A stretch of 64,000 nt of DNA. Origin: Bolinopsis microptera (lineage: Eukaryota > Ctenophora > Tentaculata > Lobata > Bolinopsidae). The stretch covers positions 2,014,001-2,078,000 of the forward strand of contig NC_087082.1 in assembly GCF_026151205.1 (NCBI RefSeq), given 5' to 3'. The first letter of the stretch is position 1; the number at the start of each line of letters is the position of its first letter. Shown here piece by piece: positions 1-10,675 of the stretch. The position numbers were made by a program, and so were the translations under genes. A model generated the notes under the pieces. The model did no database searches. It was not told the origin of the DNA and was given only the letters and a program-made list of their open reading frames with translations.

Positions 1-525
1 TAACTCGAATCCCTAAAAAATCAAAAAAATCTCAACTAGGTGCGGACTTCCACGTTCAGGGAAAAGATCATGTTGATCCAAACGACAACATGATTCTAAA
101 TAAAAGGACTATTACCGATTAACTGCACCAAATTATGGACTAGGACTAAGTCAAGCTATCAAGGAGTATATTATTCACTTCAGATCATGGCATCAAATAT
201 TTAATGTATCTAAAAATGAAATGGACCAAAATGAGCGCCGTGAAATGTGAATCACTATCATCGTATAATATAATATTTATATACAACTAAGTAACGCCCT
301 AGAACGAATTATAATACCCGGCATTGCTGTATTCAAAAGTTTGAACTTTTTTGGCCACAGCCTGAATTTCAAAAACAGAAAAACGTGTAAAAGGCCTAGC
401 TGAGCAATTTGGCAATAGAGATCATTTTCAAACACAGTTTCAAGAACGATTAAAATAATACGATTTTAAATGCATATTAGGGCCTGCAAGCAGTTGTTGC
501 GAAATAAGTGTAGTTCGAAAAGGGG
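1..525. other. Non-coding DNA, no gene seen
   Basis: AT-rich sequence with frequent stops in all frames and no domain-like translation. I see no repeat structure here either. Confidence 0.5.
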
Positions 526-758
526 ATGCATATTGCTACCGGACAACTGAACCCAATTTGGACTTTTTCTAGACAGGGTAGCTTGGGAAAATAATTGTAA
601 ACCCAATCAGTCTACCTAATTAACTTTGAAACGACAACTGGGTTCAGTTGTCGTTTTGGGATTTAAGCTGACTGGTCACCCAATTAAGCTGATCGGGTGC
701 CTGTTAACTGCGTGGGAACTAGGTTCAATTGGGTTCAGTTGTCGGTCACCCATTGCAT
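526..758. mobile_element. MITE-like inverted-repeat element
   Basis: The two ends form an imperfect inverted repeat of about 37 bp. The left end (526-562) reads GACAACTGAACCCAATT and the right end (about 721-758) reads AATTGGGTTCAGTTGTCG. Both ends run outward into ATGCA/TGCAT. An internal copy of the same GGTTCAGTTGTCG motif lies near 633. There is no coding capacity. The family is not recognised. Confidence 0.5.
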
Positions 759-1349
759 TCTCTCGAAAAAAATTTCAGGAAATTAGCTTCCAGAATTGAA
801 AACTAGCAATGTGAAATGATAAATCCAGAAAGATTTTGTTGTGCCAGTTTAATTAAGGGTCAAAGGAAAAGTCCTGCAAATTTTGAAAAATATTCTTACA
901 GTAATTGGTCTCACTCTCAAAGAGCGTACAACATGCAAGAAGGGACAAACTGGAACAATTCTTGGAAAATTTGTTTTAAGGAATGAATTCTAGCAATGAG
1001 GTAATGTAAATTTGGACTACAAGGGGCAAACTGTCTCCTGCTAATTTACTCCCACGGCATAAAAGAGTTATCAGCAATGTTATCTGAATTTTATAATCGC
1101 TAGGTTCCTGAACTTCTGATGAATACTGACATGTAATATCGGATAATTGGGGAATCTTTGATAAACCATCGGATTATAACGAGTTTTTCTAAATTTCATC
1201 AGATTTTATATAATAACGGTGAAAATATAATTATCTTATCTCCATAATGCAGCCCTGGTGGTTGATAAGGCTGTTTTTTTAATTATTACAGCTGCTCCGC
1301 TTAGGTCAATAATTCGCATAATGTTTAGGAGATTCCCTTCTTCACTTAC
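759..1349. other. Non-coding DNA, no gene seen
   Basis: AT-rich sequence without a convincing open frame, splice-flanked exon or repeat. Confidence 0.45.
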
Positions 1350-1505
1350 TTTCTGGGCTGTAAATTAACCTTCAAGAAGTGGAACAACCTTTTTGGGCTG
1401 TAAATTAACCTTCTAGAAGTGGAACAACCTTTCTGGGCTGTAAATTAACCTTCTAGAAGTGGAACAACCTTTCTGGGCTGTAAATTAACCTTCTAGAAGT
1501 GGAAC
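1350..1505. repeat. 40-bp minisatellite, about 4 copies
   Basis: Nearly identical 40-bp units contain GGGCTGTAAATTAACCTTC followed by TAGAAGTGGAACAACC. The first unit differs by a few bases and the last is truncated at GGAAC. Confidence 0.9.
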
Positions 1506-2538
1506 TGCCACCATATTTGCCACCACTGCACTGCACATTAATACATATCTCAATTGGGAACTATAAATTAGAAAATTAGGCTGTTTATTTTTAGAAAAGT
1601 CCAAATTGCACTCCTCTTCAATTACGTGATTTAATGTATAATATATAATTTTCCCATAAATTCTGAACTGATAAATAAGAGCATAATCTTGTTATTTCCT
1701 CGCTTGAATGACTTTAATGTATAATTCATCTTTGTTGGGTTTATTTTAATGTCGAATCGTGTACTAAATATAAGAATTTAATATATAAATATATTATTTA
1801 TTTATTCACATCCCAACATTCAGACGAGGTGTGATTACACCTCTCTAAATACTAAAACTAGTCCACCCGACTAACACGTGTCTACACTCAAAACCATCCA
1901 TAGTGGTAGGAATAACACTGAATAATGACCAAGGAGAAATGAACAATTTTTTCACTGTGATTTCACTGCCGCAGTTAAAAAGGGTAGGAGTATTTACCCG
2001 CTAAGTCAAAACCCGCATTAGGTGAGTAATTCTATTCGGAGTGCCCTCACGTATCCAATAGTATCTTAAACAATAATCAATAGAAATTGATCCTTATTAA
2101 CTCCGCACCACACCCGCATATTTGAAAACATGCATTACATTGAAAGTATGAACTCTATCTACAGTCCAAAGAGACCGCTATGAGCGCATTTCCAGACTTT
2201 CTAGCTTGGGGAGTGTATCTCCTGACTCACGAGAGAACTAATTCCACTTTTGTTTATTTTTATTTATTTTAATCCACTTTTTAACTTAATTTGAGAGTAT
2301 TACAAACCAACAAACCATTTTATTGGGGTTTTTGTTTTTGTTTTTGTTGTTTAAGGATTTTATCTTTTAATTTAACAATAAACAATAACCATAACAGGAT
2401 TTAATGCGGTCAAATTTTGATTAAAATGTAAGCATTATTTTACAGTACATTGCGATAAGATAATATCATTAACTACAATAAAGACAAAAAGATAATATTA
2501 ATGGAGAATTTCAGAGTTCCATTCCTATTACTTATGGT
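1506..2538. other. Non-coding DNA downstream of the secreted-protein gene
   Basis: AT-rich with no supported exon. It holds the first copy (about 1908-1955) of a 48-bp direct repeat whose second copy lies at 3184-3231, on the other side of the gene at 2539-3105. Confidence 0.5.
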
Positions 2539-3105
2539 TTAAACTTTAGCACAACAGCAGAATCTGTAGTAGGCGGTTTTCTCGTTGTTCAAGATATCAA
2601 CATCCTCAGCTGCGACCTCGTTATGGTTGATATCTTCGTTCCAGCCACCATCACATTCGTAGTTGTAGAAGTATCCTACATTCTGAGTGTAGGATGTTGC
2701 CTTTCCAGTGAAGCCAGAAATTGAAACCTCGGCCTTGCAGGCGGTTCTGTCGGTTAGCTTGCATTGGTCGGAACATTTCGCTCCGTTCCGTTTGGGGATA
2801 ACAGAGTTGGACCAGGGACCTTTTCCACCTTGAGGGGCGCTTCCTCGGCAGGCAGCAGCACCCGCCATATGGAGAGCTTGCCAGGCAAGGTCGATATCCT
2901 TCTGTGCTTGTTCTGCTTTCATGCTGTTAAGCATTCCAACTACCTCAGCGATAGAGGCTTCTAGTTCTTCCAGACTTCCATTTGTATCGTCCAATACCTG
3001 TGCGTAATTATCCTGTAATGTTGCAATCTCTCCTTTGAGGGCTTTCAGTTTGGCACCTCCCATGGTCAAGGAGACCAGCGATAAAAACAAAGCAGCTGTA
3101 AGCAT
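2539..3105 (-). CDS. Secreted cysteine-rich protein of unknown family, 188 aa
   Basis: This is an intronless ORF of 188 codons. Residues 1-17 form a hydrophobic signal peptide (MLTAALFLSLVSLTMGG). Residues about 18-75 are charged and heptad-like, with many E/L/K/A, and look like a short coiled coil. The C-terminal half (about 85-188) is Cys-rich, with cysteines in CSDQC and a terminal FCCCAKV cluster, plus aromatic and Gly residues that suggest a small disulfide-bonded domain. I do not recognise the family and give no function. A TATA box at 3169-3175 sits about 65 bp upstream of the ATG, supporting a real gene and this start. An extracellular structural or secreted effector role is only an inference from the signal peptide and cysteines. 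The short plus-strand ORF inside it is a shadow. Confidence 0.75.
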   Translation of the reverse strand: MLTAALFLSLVSLTMGGAKLKALKGEIATLQDNYAQVLDDTNGSLEELEASIAEVVGMLNSMKAEQAQKDIDLAWQALHMAGAAACRGSAPQGGKGPWSNSVIPKRNGAKCSDQCKLTDRTACKAEVSISGFTGKATSYTQNVGYFYNYECDGGWNEDINHNEVAAEDVDILNNEKTAYYRFCCCAKV

Positions 3106-3168
3106 CTTGATGTAAGTTCAAGAAAAGAATTAAGACGAATTAATGAATTGAGGAGAAGAGATTGTCTT

Positions 3169-3175
3169 CTTTATA
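3169..3175 (-). promoter_or_regulatory. TATA box of the secreted-protein gene
   Basis: On the minus strand the sequence reads ATTATAAAGA, a good TATA box. It is 64-70 bp upstream of the start codon at 3105, a normal spacing for a short 5' UTR. Confidence 0.6.
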
Positions 3176-3183
3176 ATCAGTGC

Positions 3184-3231
3184 GTAGGAATAACACTGAA
3201 TAATGACCTAGGAGAAATGAACCATTTTTTC
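3184..3231. repeat. Second copy of 48-bp direct repeat flanking the secreted-protein gene
   Basis: It shares GTAGGAATAACACTGAATAA and the following bases with 1908-1955, with only about two differences over 48 bp. Confidence 0.8.
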
Positions 3232-3245
3232 GTGCTGCAAGTCGT

Positions 3246-3490
3246 CAAATTTGACATTGGCCTCTCCGCTCGTAGTCTTTAGTCGCTAGACGACCTAATA
3301 AAGCTTATAATGGGATTAATTAAATGAGCTATTTCCGTCTTGCGAGACAGAGGCTAATGTTAAATTTGACATTAGCCTCCCCGTCCTTATAGTCATGCAA
3401 TAGTCCTTGTTAGTCATGCAATAATCTCATATACTGTCTGTAATGTATGATCTAATAGAGCTTATAATGGAATCAATTAATTTCTCTGCA
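3246..3490. repeat. Imperfect tandem duplication of about 115-120 bp
   Basis: Two units share AAATTTGACATT(A/G)GCCTC at their start and a GCTTATAATGG(G/A)AT(T/C)AATTAA segment near their end. The function is unknown. Confidence 0.65.
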
Positions 3491-3767
3491 GCATATATTT
3501 GCATATGGCCAGAGCATCATCAGATTTATCATCATCAGATTTATTTAACGACTAACGCGATTAGCATACAGTTGCAGTTTGCACTGGAGCCGCACTCAAA
3601 TATAGAATAATGAAATAATGAAACGTGGCAACTGTGCGAGAAGTCATCAGTTCAAGCACAGACTGAAAAGTTCAAATATTGCAATATTATTTCAGTGTTT
3701 AAGTCGTATTTTAACAGAAAGTATCTCGTTTAAATAACTTAATCATAATTTTAACCCTATTTCAGCA

Positions 3768-6162
3768 ATGGTAACAGAGATTATGGGCGGCACTCATATA
3801 TGCCGACCTTCTGATCCGTCCGAGGGCGAACAAAAAACGGAGAAAAACACCATTCTTATCATGAACAACATACCCGAGGTAAGTTTTATGTTCGAGATTT
3901 TGTCCTTTAATCCTGCTTGTCTGTGATGTTATTATTATTAAGACTGACATTAAGTGACCAAAACATCTTGACTGACCGTTAAGTAGGCGCATGGTAAGTT
4001 GAGTTTCCCTTCTGATGTAAATAACTAATAACCAAGATTAACAAATTCATTGAACCGTACATCATTAATCATTATCAATGATGACTTGGTAAATTCAACT
4101 ATCCCGCGCCTACTTCAACGTCCCAAAACTTTGACAGAGACTTAAGGACTCTCTGAGAATCCGACGAGCCCAATCATCAGACAACATACATCTAAAGGTG
4201 GCCACTGAGGAGGTGAGGCCCAGGCCTAGCAGCCCTAGGTCCATGCGTTCCACCAGCAACTCGCTAAAGAAAAACCGTTATTCTTTCAGTTTGTCAACTT
4301 TCTATGTGAGTGCTGCATGTCGTGAGCGATTATAAAACTGATGTATCAGTGTTCGTGTATCATGATCCTTGTGTTTGTGGGGATTGTTCATCATTTCGTC
4401 TGAGTTATTTTTTCTGACTGCATTACGTCTCCCTTATCGATCTCGTACAATTTAAAACATGCTCTTAAACTGGAAATTCTTAGCCAAATAGTTGGCTCAG
4501 AATCGAATTTTATTGTGTTTTAGAAACTATTTTGAGATGAATATTTGAATGAGCAAGCTTGCATAATATGCATAATATGCAATGCATATTTTGAGAGTAT
4601 TGTGGAATGCATGAATATCCTTTTGAAGGAAAACCTGCTTTACTGCACTGTAATGGAGTGAAGATTTGGGTGACAGTGGAAAGACAGGGCAAGTTATAAT
4701 TTGTCTTGAAGTTTCAAAGTTTAGCAAGTGGCTTTTTACACTGCACCTGTGTGTGACCTACACGTGACCTGCACGTGTGTGACCTACACGTGACCTGCAC
4801 GTGTGTGACCTACACGTGACCTGCACGTGTGTGACCTGCACGTGACCTGCACGTGTGTGTGACCTACACGTGACCTGCACGTGTGACCTACACGTGACCT
4901 GCACGTGTGTGACCTACACGTGACCTGCACGTGTGTGTGACCTACACGTGACCTGCACGTGTGTGACCTACACGTGACCTGCACGTGTGACCTACTGCAA
5001 CTCTCAGCAGATCTGTGTGCTCACTTGTGTTCCCCTCAATCTGTATTTGATCCCAAATATCATTACCAACGATTTACAAATTGTGTATCAGTAATAAACG
5101 TTCCAAATTTAGATTACAGGCTACAGCTGATTTCATAACAGCTTTCCGGCTTTCGGGACTAAATCACTGCTCTATCATCAATATATTGTAATATTATTGA
5201 CTTTAGTATCAATAAACTGACCTCCTTTCAAGTTTCAACCTCGTTTTAACCTCATATTAACCTCTTTAACCTATTTCAGCCGTTTTCTCCACGACCCTCA
5301 GTTGATTCAGATACTGACCTGTCGGAGGTACCATCTGATATCCTAAACGCACCGATTGTCAGGGAAGGGTACCTTATCAAACAGGGTGTGTTATCAGCTA
5401 TATCTTATAATTATCTGTTATATCATAATTATCTGTTATATCTCATAATTATCTGTTATATCATAATTATATCAGTGTTATTATTATAATATGTTATTAC
5501 TTATTGTATATTAAATAATTAATTGTTTTTTTCGTCGGTTGAATAAGTCAACCGTCCTGAGCCTACCAACAACTAATTAAATACTGGATTATTAAATTAA
5601 TTTGGACATTTGCATTAAAGTGGCCTCTTTTTATCAGGTCAGAAGATAAAGAACTGGAAGAGAAGGTGGTTTACGCTGTCAAGTTCAGCTTTAACGTATA
5701 GAGAAGAAGAGAGTACAGCAGCGAAAGGTAAGCCCCCCCCCCCCCCCCCCCCCAGCGAAAGGTAAGCCCCCATGACACCCCCCCCCCCCCCCCCAGCAGC
5801 GAAAGGTAAGCCCCCATGACACCCCCCCCCCCCCCCAGCAGCGAAAGGTAAGCCCCCCCCCCCCCCAGCGAAAGGTAAGCCCCCATGACACCCCCCAGCA
5901 GCGAAAGGTAAGCCCCCCCCCCCCCCCCCAGCGAAAGGTAAGCCCCCATGACACCCCCCCCCCCCCCCCCCCCCCAGCAGCGAAAGGTAAGCCCCCCCCC
6001 CCCCCCCCAGCGAAAGGTAAGCCCCCATGACCCCCCCCCCCCCCCAGCAGCGAAAGGTAAGCCCCCATGACCCCCCCCCCCCCGAGCCAGCAGCGAAAGG
6101 TAAGCCCCCATGACACCCCCCCCCCCCCCCCCCCCCAGCAGCGAAAGGTAAGCCCCCATGAC

Positions 6163-6193
<31 letters not shown>

Positions 6194-8408
6194 ATCCCCC
6201 GTCAGTCCATAAACTCGTACAATTAAAATCCATTTAGAAAGTACACAGAACAAACTGAGAATAAATTGAATGCTACTGTGCATTGAGAGCGTCCAATTCA
6301 CTTAGATATGCTGCATGGAAACCTTCATACTCTTTCTTGATCTCATCTGGCAAATCCTTCCACACAGAGATAGTTTTTCTGCACTTTACAGATCCACATA
6401 AACAAGCAGGCATATGATCTATCCTATAGTTACCTATCGCATAATCACCAACAATCTCCTCCCCACTCGAAATATCCCTGAAAGCGAAGTAGTCCATCCC
6501 GCCGTCTTGGTTATCTCTATACCCAACATTAGGGCTACAAGAGTGGTTAACTTTTATAGAGAGTCCATCTCGTAGGATGAACATGTTGACGCCTACTTGC
6601 GTTGTCCAGGCAGTGTTCTTTTCAGCTACTCTCACCATGTTTCCCTTGGCCTTCATGACAATATCGTTGCGTTTGAACTGTCTTGTTGCGTAAACTCCGT
6701 CTCCTTTGTCAGTGCCGGTCAGAAGTTTATACCCAGGATCTGTATTTGACATGGTCGGTTTGGGGAACATAGTAACTAGTAATAGTGGAGAATATTTAGA
6801 TTTGGGATCAATAAATAATGTAGATGAGAATGAGAAAATCACGAGCAGCTCTGTACATACAGACATTTCAACTACTGCCTTTTTTCTATGTCAACAAATC
6901 AAGATTTATGGAAACTTAAAATAACTAGCTATTTTATATGTTCCGAAGGTATTTACACTCAGAATGTTCAGCTCAGTAACGGGTAAAGAAACAAAGCAAA
7001 CGATTCAATTAACACTCTCCTGGTCTACCTGTGCGTTTCATGTGGCCAACGTAGAATGTAGATACCTTCGTTCGTATATTTATGGCGGGTAATATTGTGG
7101 CGGGTAAAAATAATGGCGGTTAATAATATGGCGGATTTTCCAAAATCCACCTAATTTAACCCGTCACTTATTTAACAGCAACATTATCTTCACAACAAAA
7201 TCTGAAAAATCGACCGAATTATACCTGCCATATTGCAAAATTCTACCCAATTTTCCATCCAGACTGCATATTTTTTTGCAATTTCAAAGTAAAATAACAT
7301 TTTAAAATTAAAAGTATTGTAGTATAATATCCCTGTTGATATAAATAGGTAGTAAGTATGAATAGGTAAAAAGTATCATAGCACGGTATCAATCAGTTTA
7401 ACAGTACTTCTTCGTCCATTACAACCAAATTATTTGATTTTTCGATTAAAACCACCTCGTTATGGTCGGAATACCTAGAAATAGAGTTTACGACGCTTGT
7501 ATCAATGTAATAAAAGAACGATAATCAATTATTATACCATATAATACCCTGTCAGAACTCCAAAAGTTGACTCGGCGGGTTTTATTATGGCGGGTAAAAA
7601 TAATGGCGGGTTAAAATATGGCGGAATTTCCGAAAACCGCCAAATTTAACCAGCCGTAATTAAACGAACTAAGTACAAAACGAGTTAATATATTATAGTC
7701 TCTACTCGCTCGATCAGAGAAGGAATTACTGCTTATGGCGGCATGTTAATGTGGCAAGGACCCTGGTCTCTGAACTTCCTATGAAGTCATTTGGGCTCGA
7801 CAGATTTGGTGTATGGGCCCTTAAGAAACACCAATTAATGTAGACTAGAATGAGGAAATCACGAGCAGCTCTGTACATTAGTTATTAATTTGTTAACCCT
7901 TAACTCTTGTTCAGGGATAATATACATGGCGGAAGTTATTTTAGCTAGGAGATCTTGCAAGTATCCCGACAAGAAGTTTCTGTTTGAAGTCATCACTAAA
8001 AAGAGAACTTACTACATGATGGTTAGTTATATCATTTAATATACATATTTAACTTACTTTCATCTTTTATCTACTATGAATTTGATAATTGGCATTATCA
8101 AAATCCTAAATCTTAAAAGTGAACAATATTGAGGATTCCTTCTTGCTATTGTATGTATGAGTGTAATTAAATTGCAACATGAAATTTACAATTTGTAATT
8201 TACATCTTATATAATTATAGTTAAGTTCAGGGTTTTTATTAGTAATTAGTGTGTATTTAGTAATTAGTGATTAGTTATTAGTGTGTATTTGCAGGCGTCT
8301 AGTCAGGACGAGATGACGACCTGGACGGATGCTCTCACAACCATTCTGATCCCTGAGATACACAATAACTGCAACAACTCGGACGCTTCCTCCTTGAGCT
8401 CCTCTTGA
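3768..8408 (+). CDS. PH-domain protein, five exons, about 175 aa
   Basis: Exons read from splice consensus and frame: 3768-3878, 5280-5385, 5638-5727, 7915-8021 and 8295-8408. The joined frame is open to a TGA at 8406-8408. Exons 2-5 encode one PH domain. It starts REGYLIKQGQKIKNWKRRWF, which matches the K-x-(K/R)-x-R phosphoinositide signature of DAPP1/TAPP/GRP1-type PH domains. Middle strands follow (KKFLFEVITKKRTYYMM), then the C-terminal helix with its near-invariant Trp (DEMTTWTDAL). PH domains of this class bind 3-phosphoinositides at the plasma membrane; binding here is inferred. The N-terminal 70 residues are polar and Ser/Pro-rich. A splice acceptor (TTTCAG) lies directly before the first ATG, so a non-coding 5' exon is likely. 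Intron 1 carries a CACGTG minisatellite. Intron 3 carries a splice-donor array and an antisense SET gene. The polyA signal AATAAA is at 8938-8943. The last two exons recur at 16134-16616. Confidence 0.75.
4739..4993. repeat. CACGTG-rich minisatellite in PH-gene intron 1
   Basis: About eight units of 22-28 bp alternate TGACCTACACGTGACCTGC and ACGTGTG. Each unit carries two or more ACACGTG/GCACGTG E-box-like palindromes. The ORF that runs through it (repeats of CRSHTCRSRVGHT) is an artefact of the repeat. Confidence 0.9.
5717..6195 (+). repeat. Array of 12 amplified 5' splice sites with poly-C spacers
   Basis: The end of PH-gene exon 3 and its donor (GCGAAAG|GTAAGC) is followed by eleven further copies of (CAG)CAGCGAAAGGTAAGC. 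They are separated by C tracts of about 9-35 bases, some interrupted by ATGACA. Each unit therefore looks like a pyrimidine tract, an AG, a 6- or 9-nt segment, and a consensus GTAAG donor. The Gly-rich antisense ORFs across the array are artefacts of the G/C runs. Confidence 0.9.
6273..6866 (-). CDS. Small intronless SET-domain protein (putative lysine methyltransferase)
   Basis: This single-exon ORF of 197 codons lies antisense in intron 3 of the PH gene. Residues about 45-165 form a minimal SET domain. The core signatures are NHSCSPN (107-113) and GEEIVGDY (135-142), the latter holding the catalytic-type Tyr. A post-SET-like CLCGSVKC (155-162), with the Cys of NHSC, could bind zinc. SET enzymes transfer methyl from S-adenosylmethionine to lysine; the substrate here cannot be told. 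The real start may be Met39 (6752, MSNTDPGYK), because residues 1-38 look like read-through of upstream DNA with a hydrophobic but non-domain composition. At about 160 aa from Met39 it is as short as stand-alone SET proteins of bacteria and fungi, so a retrocopy or horizontal origin is possible but unproven. Bases coding its first residues recur at about 7840-7885 and 16053-16098. Confidence 0.8.
   Translation of the reverse strand: MSVCTELLVIFSFSSTLFIDPKSKYSPLLLVTMFPKPTMSNTDPGYKLLTGTDKGDGVYATRQFKRNDIVMKAKGNMVRVAEKNTAWTTQVGVNMFILRDGLSIKVNHSCSPNVGYRDNQDGGMDYFAFRDISSGEEIVGDYAIGNYRIDHMPACLCGSVKCRKTISVWKDLPDEIKKEYEGFHAAYLSELDALNAQ
7066..7660. repeat. GGCGGGTAA-type repeats (two blocks)
   Basis: Two blocks (about 7082-7170 and 7575-7660) share TGGCGGGTAAAAATAATGGC, then ATATGGCGGA(A/T)TTTCC and a complementary CCGCC/CCACC AATTTAACC stretch. 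A third copy lies in the duplicate at about 15797-15870. They are probably ends of a non-autonomous element of unknown family. Confidence 0.5.
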
Positions 8409-9127
8409 AAGGAGATGTCTCAACTTGTCTCTACTTCAGAGACACTGCCTATTAAATTAAATATATAGGACTTCTTCAGTTCAATGCCCGCGTTTCATTG
8501 AAACACTGATACAGTTTGAATACGCTAAGGTGGTCATCAGTGTCAGACTTTTAGAAGTATAGAGTAGAACAAGATCGCACGGTGACATTTTCACCGAAAG
8601 CGAGTTTTAAGAGTTAAAGTTATTAGTTTTCGCAATTTTATCGATGCGTTTTCCTTATAATATTTTTCCATCATTAATATTCTGTTCGTATGATTATTTA
8701 CATTCCTTTCGGCGTTAAGCACTTTTTTGGGAACGGCTAACAAATTAGTTACTCGGTAAGTTGATTTATACATCCTGATTAAAGTTTTGATTTTATACGG
8801 TTAATGTTCTAATTTTTATGATTGAATGTTGCACTCTTTATAATCCAAAGATGGTAAAATCTTTCACTTGGCTCCGAATTTTTTAAGTACATTGATGACT
8901 GCAAGATATAATATGATAATGATGATAAATGTAGCCAAATAAATGCTTTTATTAAATTAAAATTCATTTCACAGAATCTTATCAAAAGTGTTTTATCTTG
9001 TCTGTTTACAACGTACCAATCCGGCGGCGCTACGTTGCATCTCTTTCTCTAAGGCTTTGTAAAAGTTTAGACTCTTACCACCCCTCCATTACGGATGATG
9101 ATTAATCACTCTACACTCGACTGTCAC
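7331..9127 (+). repeat. Segmental duplication, copy 1 (contains PH exons 4-5)
   Basis: This block matches 15551-17348 almost base for base, from CCCTGTTGATATAAATAGG to CTACACTCGACTGTCACGA. It includes PH exon 4, intron 4, exon 5, the 3' UTR and the polyA signal. Differences are scattered substitutions and a few indels. Confidence 0.95.
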
Positions 9128-9154
9128 GAAACTTTTTCAACCCGTTCTCTATAC

Positions 9155-9853
9155 GAAGTAACCAATTAGGGCTATTAAATGCCGAACACAAGGATATTTC
9201 GTATTCGGATCATATGCCTGCAGGCTGTCTGTCGCTTAAGACCATGGTCGCTCTTAACTGAGCGATAAGTGACGTTAAGTGAGACCGTGAGCACCACTTC
9301 TTGCCAATTTGCTTTTGAATTACGGCCCAATCATGAAGTTAAACAGTACAAGTTGTGTTTTAACGGCAAAATACAGCGAATTCTAGCCCTTGAAAGTTGT
9401 AGGTTTGGAAGATCAATACGGCTGCTTTAATTCATAAAAGTCTTAAGTTAGAACGGCCAAAACACCCCACTTGGCGTCAGCCAGCTGCACCCAGGAACCC
9501 TGACCGGATGGGGCTTAACTTTGAAAGTAAAAGAGTTGGAGACTTCCGGTTTTTTGTAACATGTTCCTCTTTTAAAAGTAACGTTACCTCTCCAGGAGGA
9601 AAATTCAAGACAACGTAATTGTTGAGTTATCTCAAAATCTCCAGAAAAGTCCCCTTTCGGGCCGATCAAAAGTTTGCAACTTTAACTTTGCGGATTCCTG
9701 TACTCTGGTTGGCTGAATTGTGTCACGTGGTAGCTGCCTGAACATTGGAATACGCCACGCGTGCAAATCATGCTTGTTGTCGCGCGCGAGGTCAAGCCGT
9801 CTGTTTAAATTAAACCAACTCTAGTACCACCACCAGCCGGTAACTTTTCCTGG
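9155..9853. repeat. Interspersed repeat of about 700 bp, copy 1
   Basis: The sequence from CGAAGTAACCAATTAGGG to CTTTTCCTGGGTA recurs at 40540-41251, with a partial tandem copy at 40168-40540. Its last third also surrounds the hAT-like element at 22413-23377. No coding capacity or clear termini were seen. Confidence 0.85.
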
Positions 9854-10664
9854 GTAGCTAGTCCTGGACGTCTATTCGAAACCTTACCCCTCTAATCTGA
9901 TCCCAACTGCTGCTAACAGCTACTCACTCACTGCTGCTAACTGCTGCTAACTGTCTCACGCGCGTCCATAGCCGCAGTTTGCAGTTCGCAGCAGTTTCTT
10001 TCCTGTGGATGGGGCCAATAAAAATAGAGACTTCCGGATTTTTGCAAAATATACGCCTTGAGAAAATAACGTTTTTTCTTCTGGAGGAGAATTAAGGACA
10101 TTGTTGTCATACGCGACGCGTTGTATGATCTTACCCGCCGCGCACGACACAGGAGAACCATAGTGTTGTAGGTTTATAACCTTCCAGGACGCGCGCCGAG
10201 TTGGAACAAATATTTTACGAGTATCACCCGTTAACTATAGTGCAAAGAAACTGCTGCTTAGTTAGCAGTTAGCCGAAGTTTATTTGCACTATGAGTATGA
10301 TCATTTTGTGCATCCAGTAAGGTTTCCTGACCTTACTAGGATTCACGATCGAAAAGAGCGCCGCGCATAATATATATGTAATAGAATTTAGCGCGTTGAG
10401 TAAAGTCTGCTAATATAGCGGTGTATTGCATACTGCATACTGAGCCACATACTGGGGACCGCAGGATACTATGTTTATAAACATAGAATAGAGATAAACA
10501 TATAATAGAGATCCCGCGGAATGACAGGCTGTGCGCCGCCCAGTAAGTTGAGCTCCGCCCAGCTAGTAAGCCAACGCTAGCAGACGATTGTAGATGTAGG
10601 TTTATAACCGTTCCTTTACATATAAATGCGCACCGAGTTGGACTTGGATTTGAAAAAATATTTC
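9854..10664. other. Mosaic of repeat fragments, no gene seen
   Basis: It contains a CTGCTAACTG-rich short repeat (about 9905-9955) and fragments related to repeats near 38.2-38.5 kb (TATTTTACGAGTATCACCCG at about 10210). It also holds part of the short TTAC-ended MITE family (GCGGAATGACAGGCTG at about 10517). The small antisense ORFs here have no domain character. Confidence 0.5.
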
Positions 10665-10675
10665 CAATTTTACGA

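Noticed and set aside
4784-4984. ORF with repeated CRSHTCRSRVGHT
   Set aside because: Translation of the CACGTG minisatellite; no gene context.
5639-6301. Long antisense ORFs rich in Gly with repeated HGGLPFA/MGAYLSL
   Set aside because: They are read-through of the poly-C splice-donor array in three frames; all three frames are equally open, as expected for a simple repeat.
8591-8773. 60-aa antisense ORF conserved in both duplication copies (also 16799-16981)
   Set aside because: Conservation is explained by the recent segmental duplication; composition gives no domain or signal.
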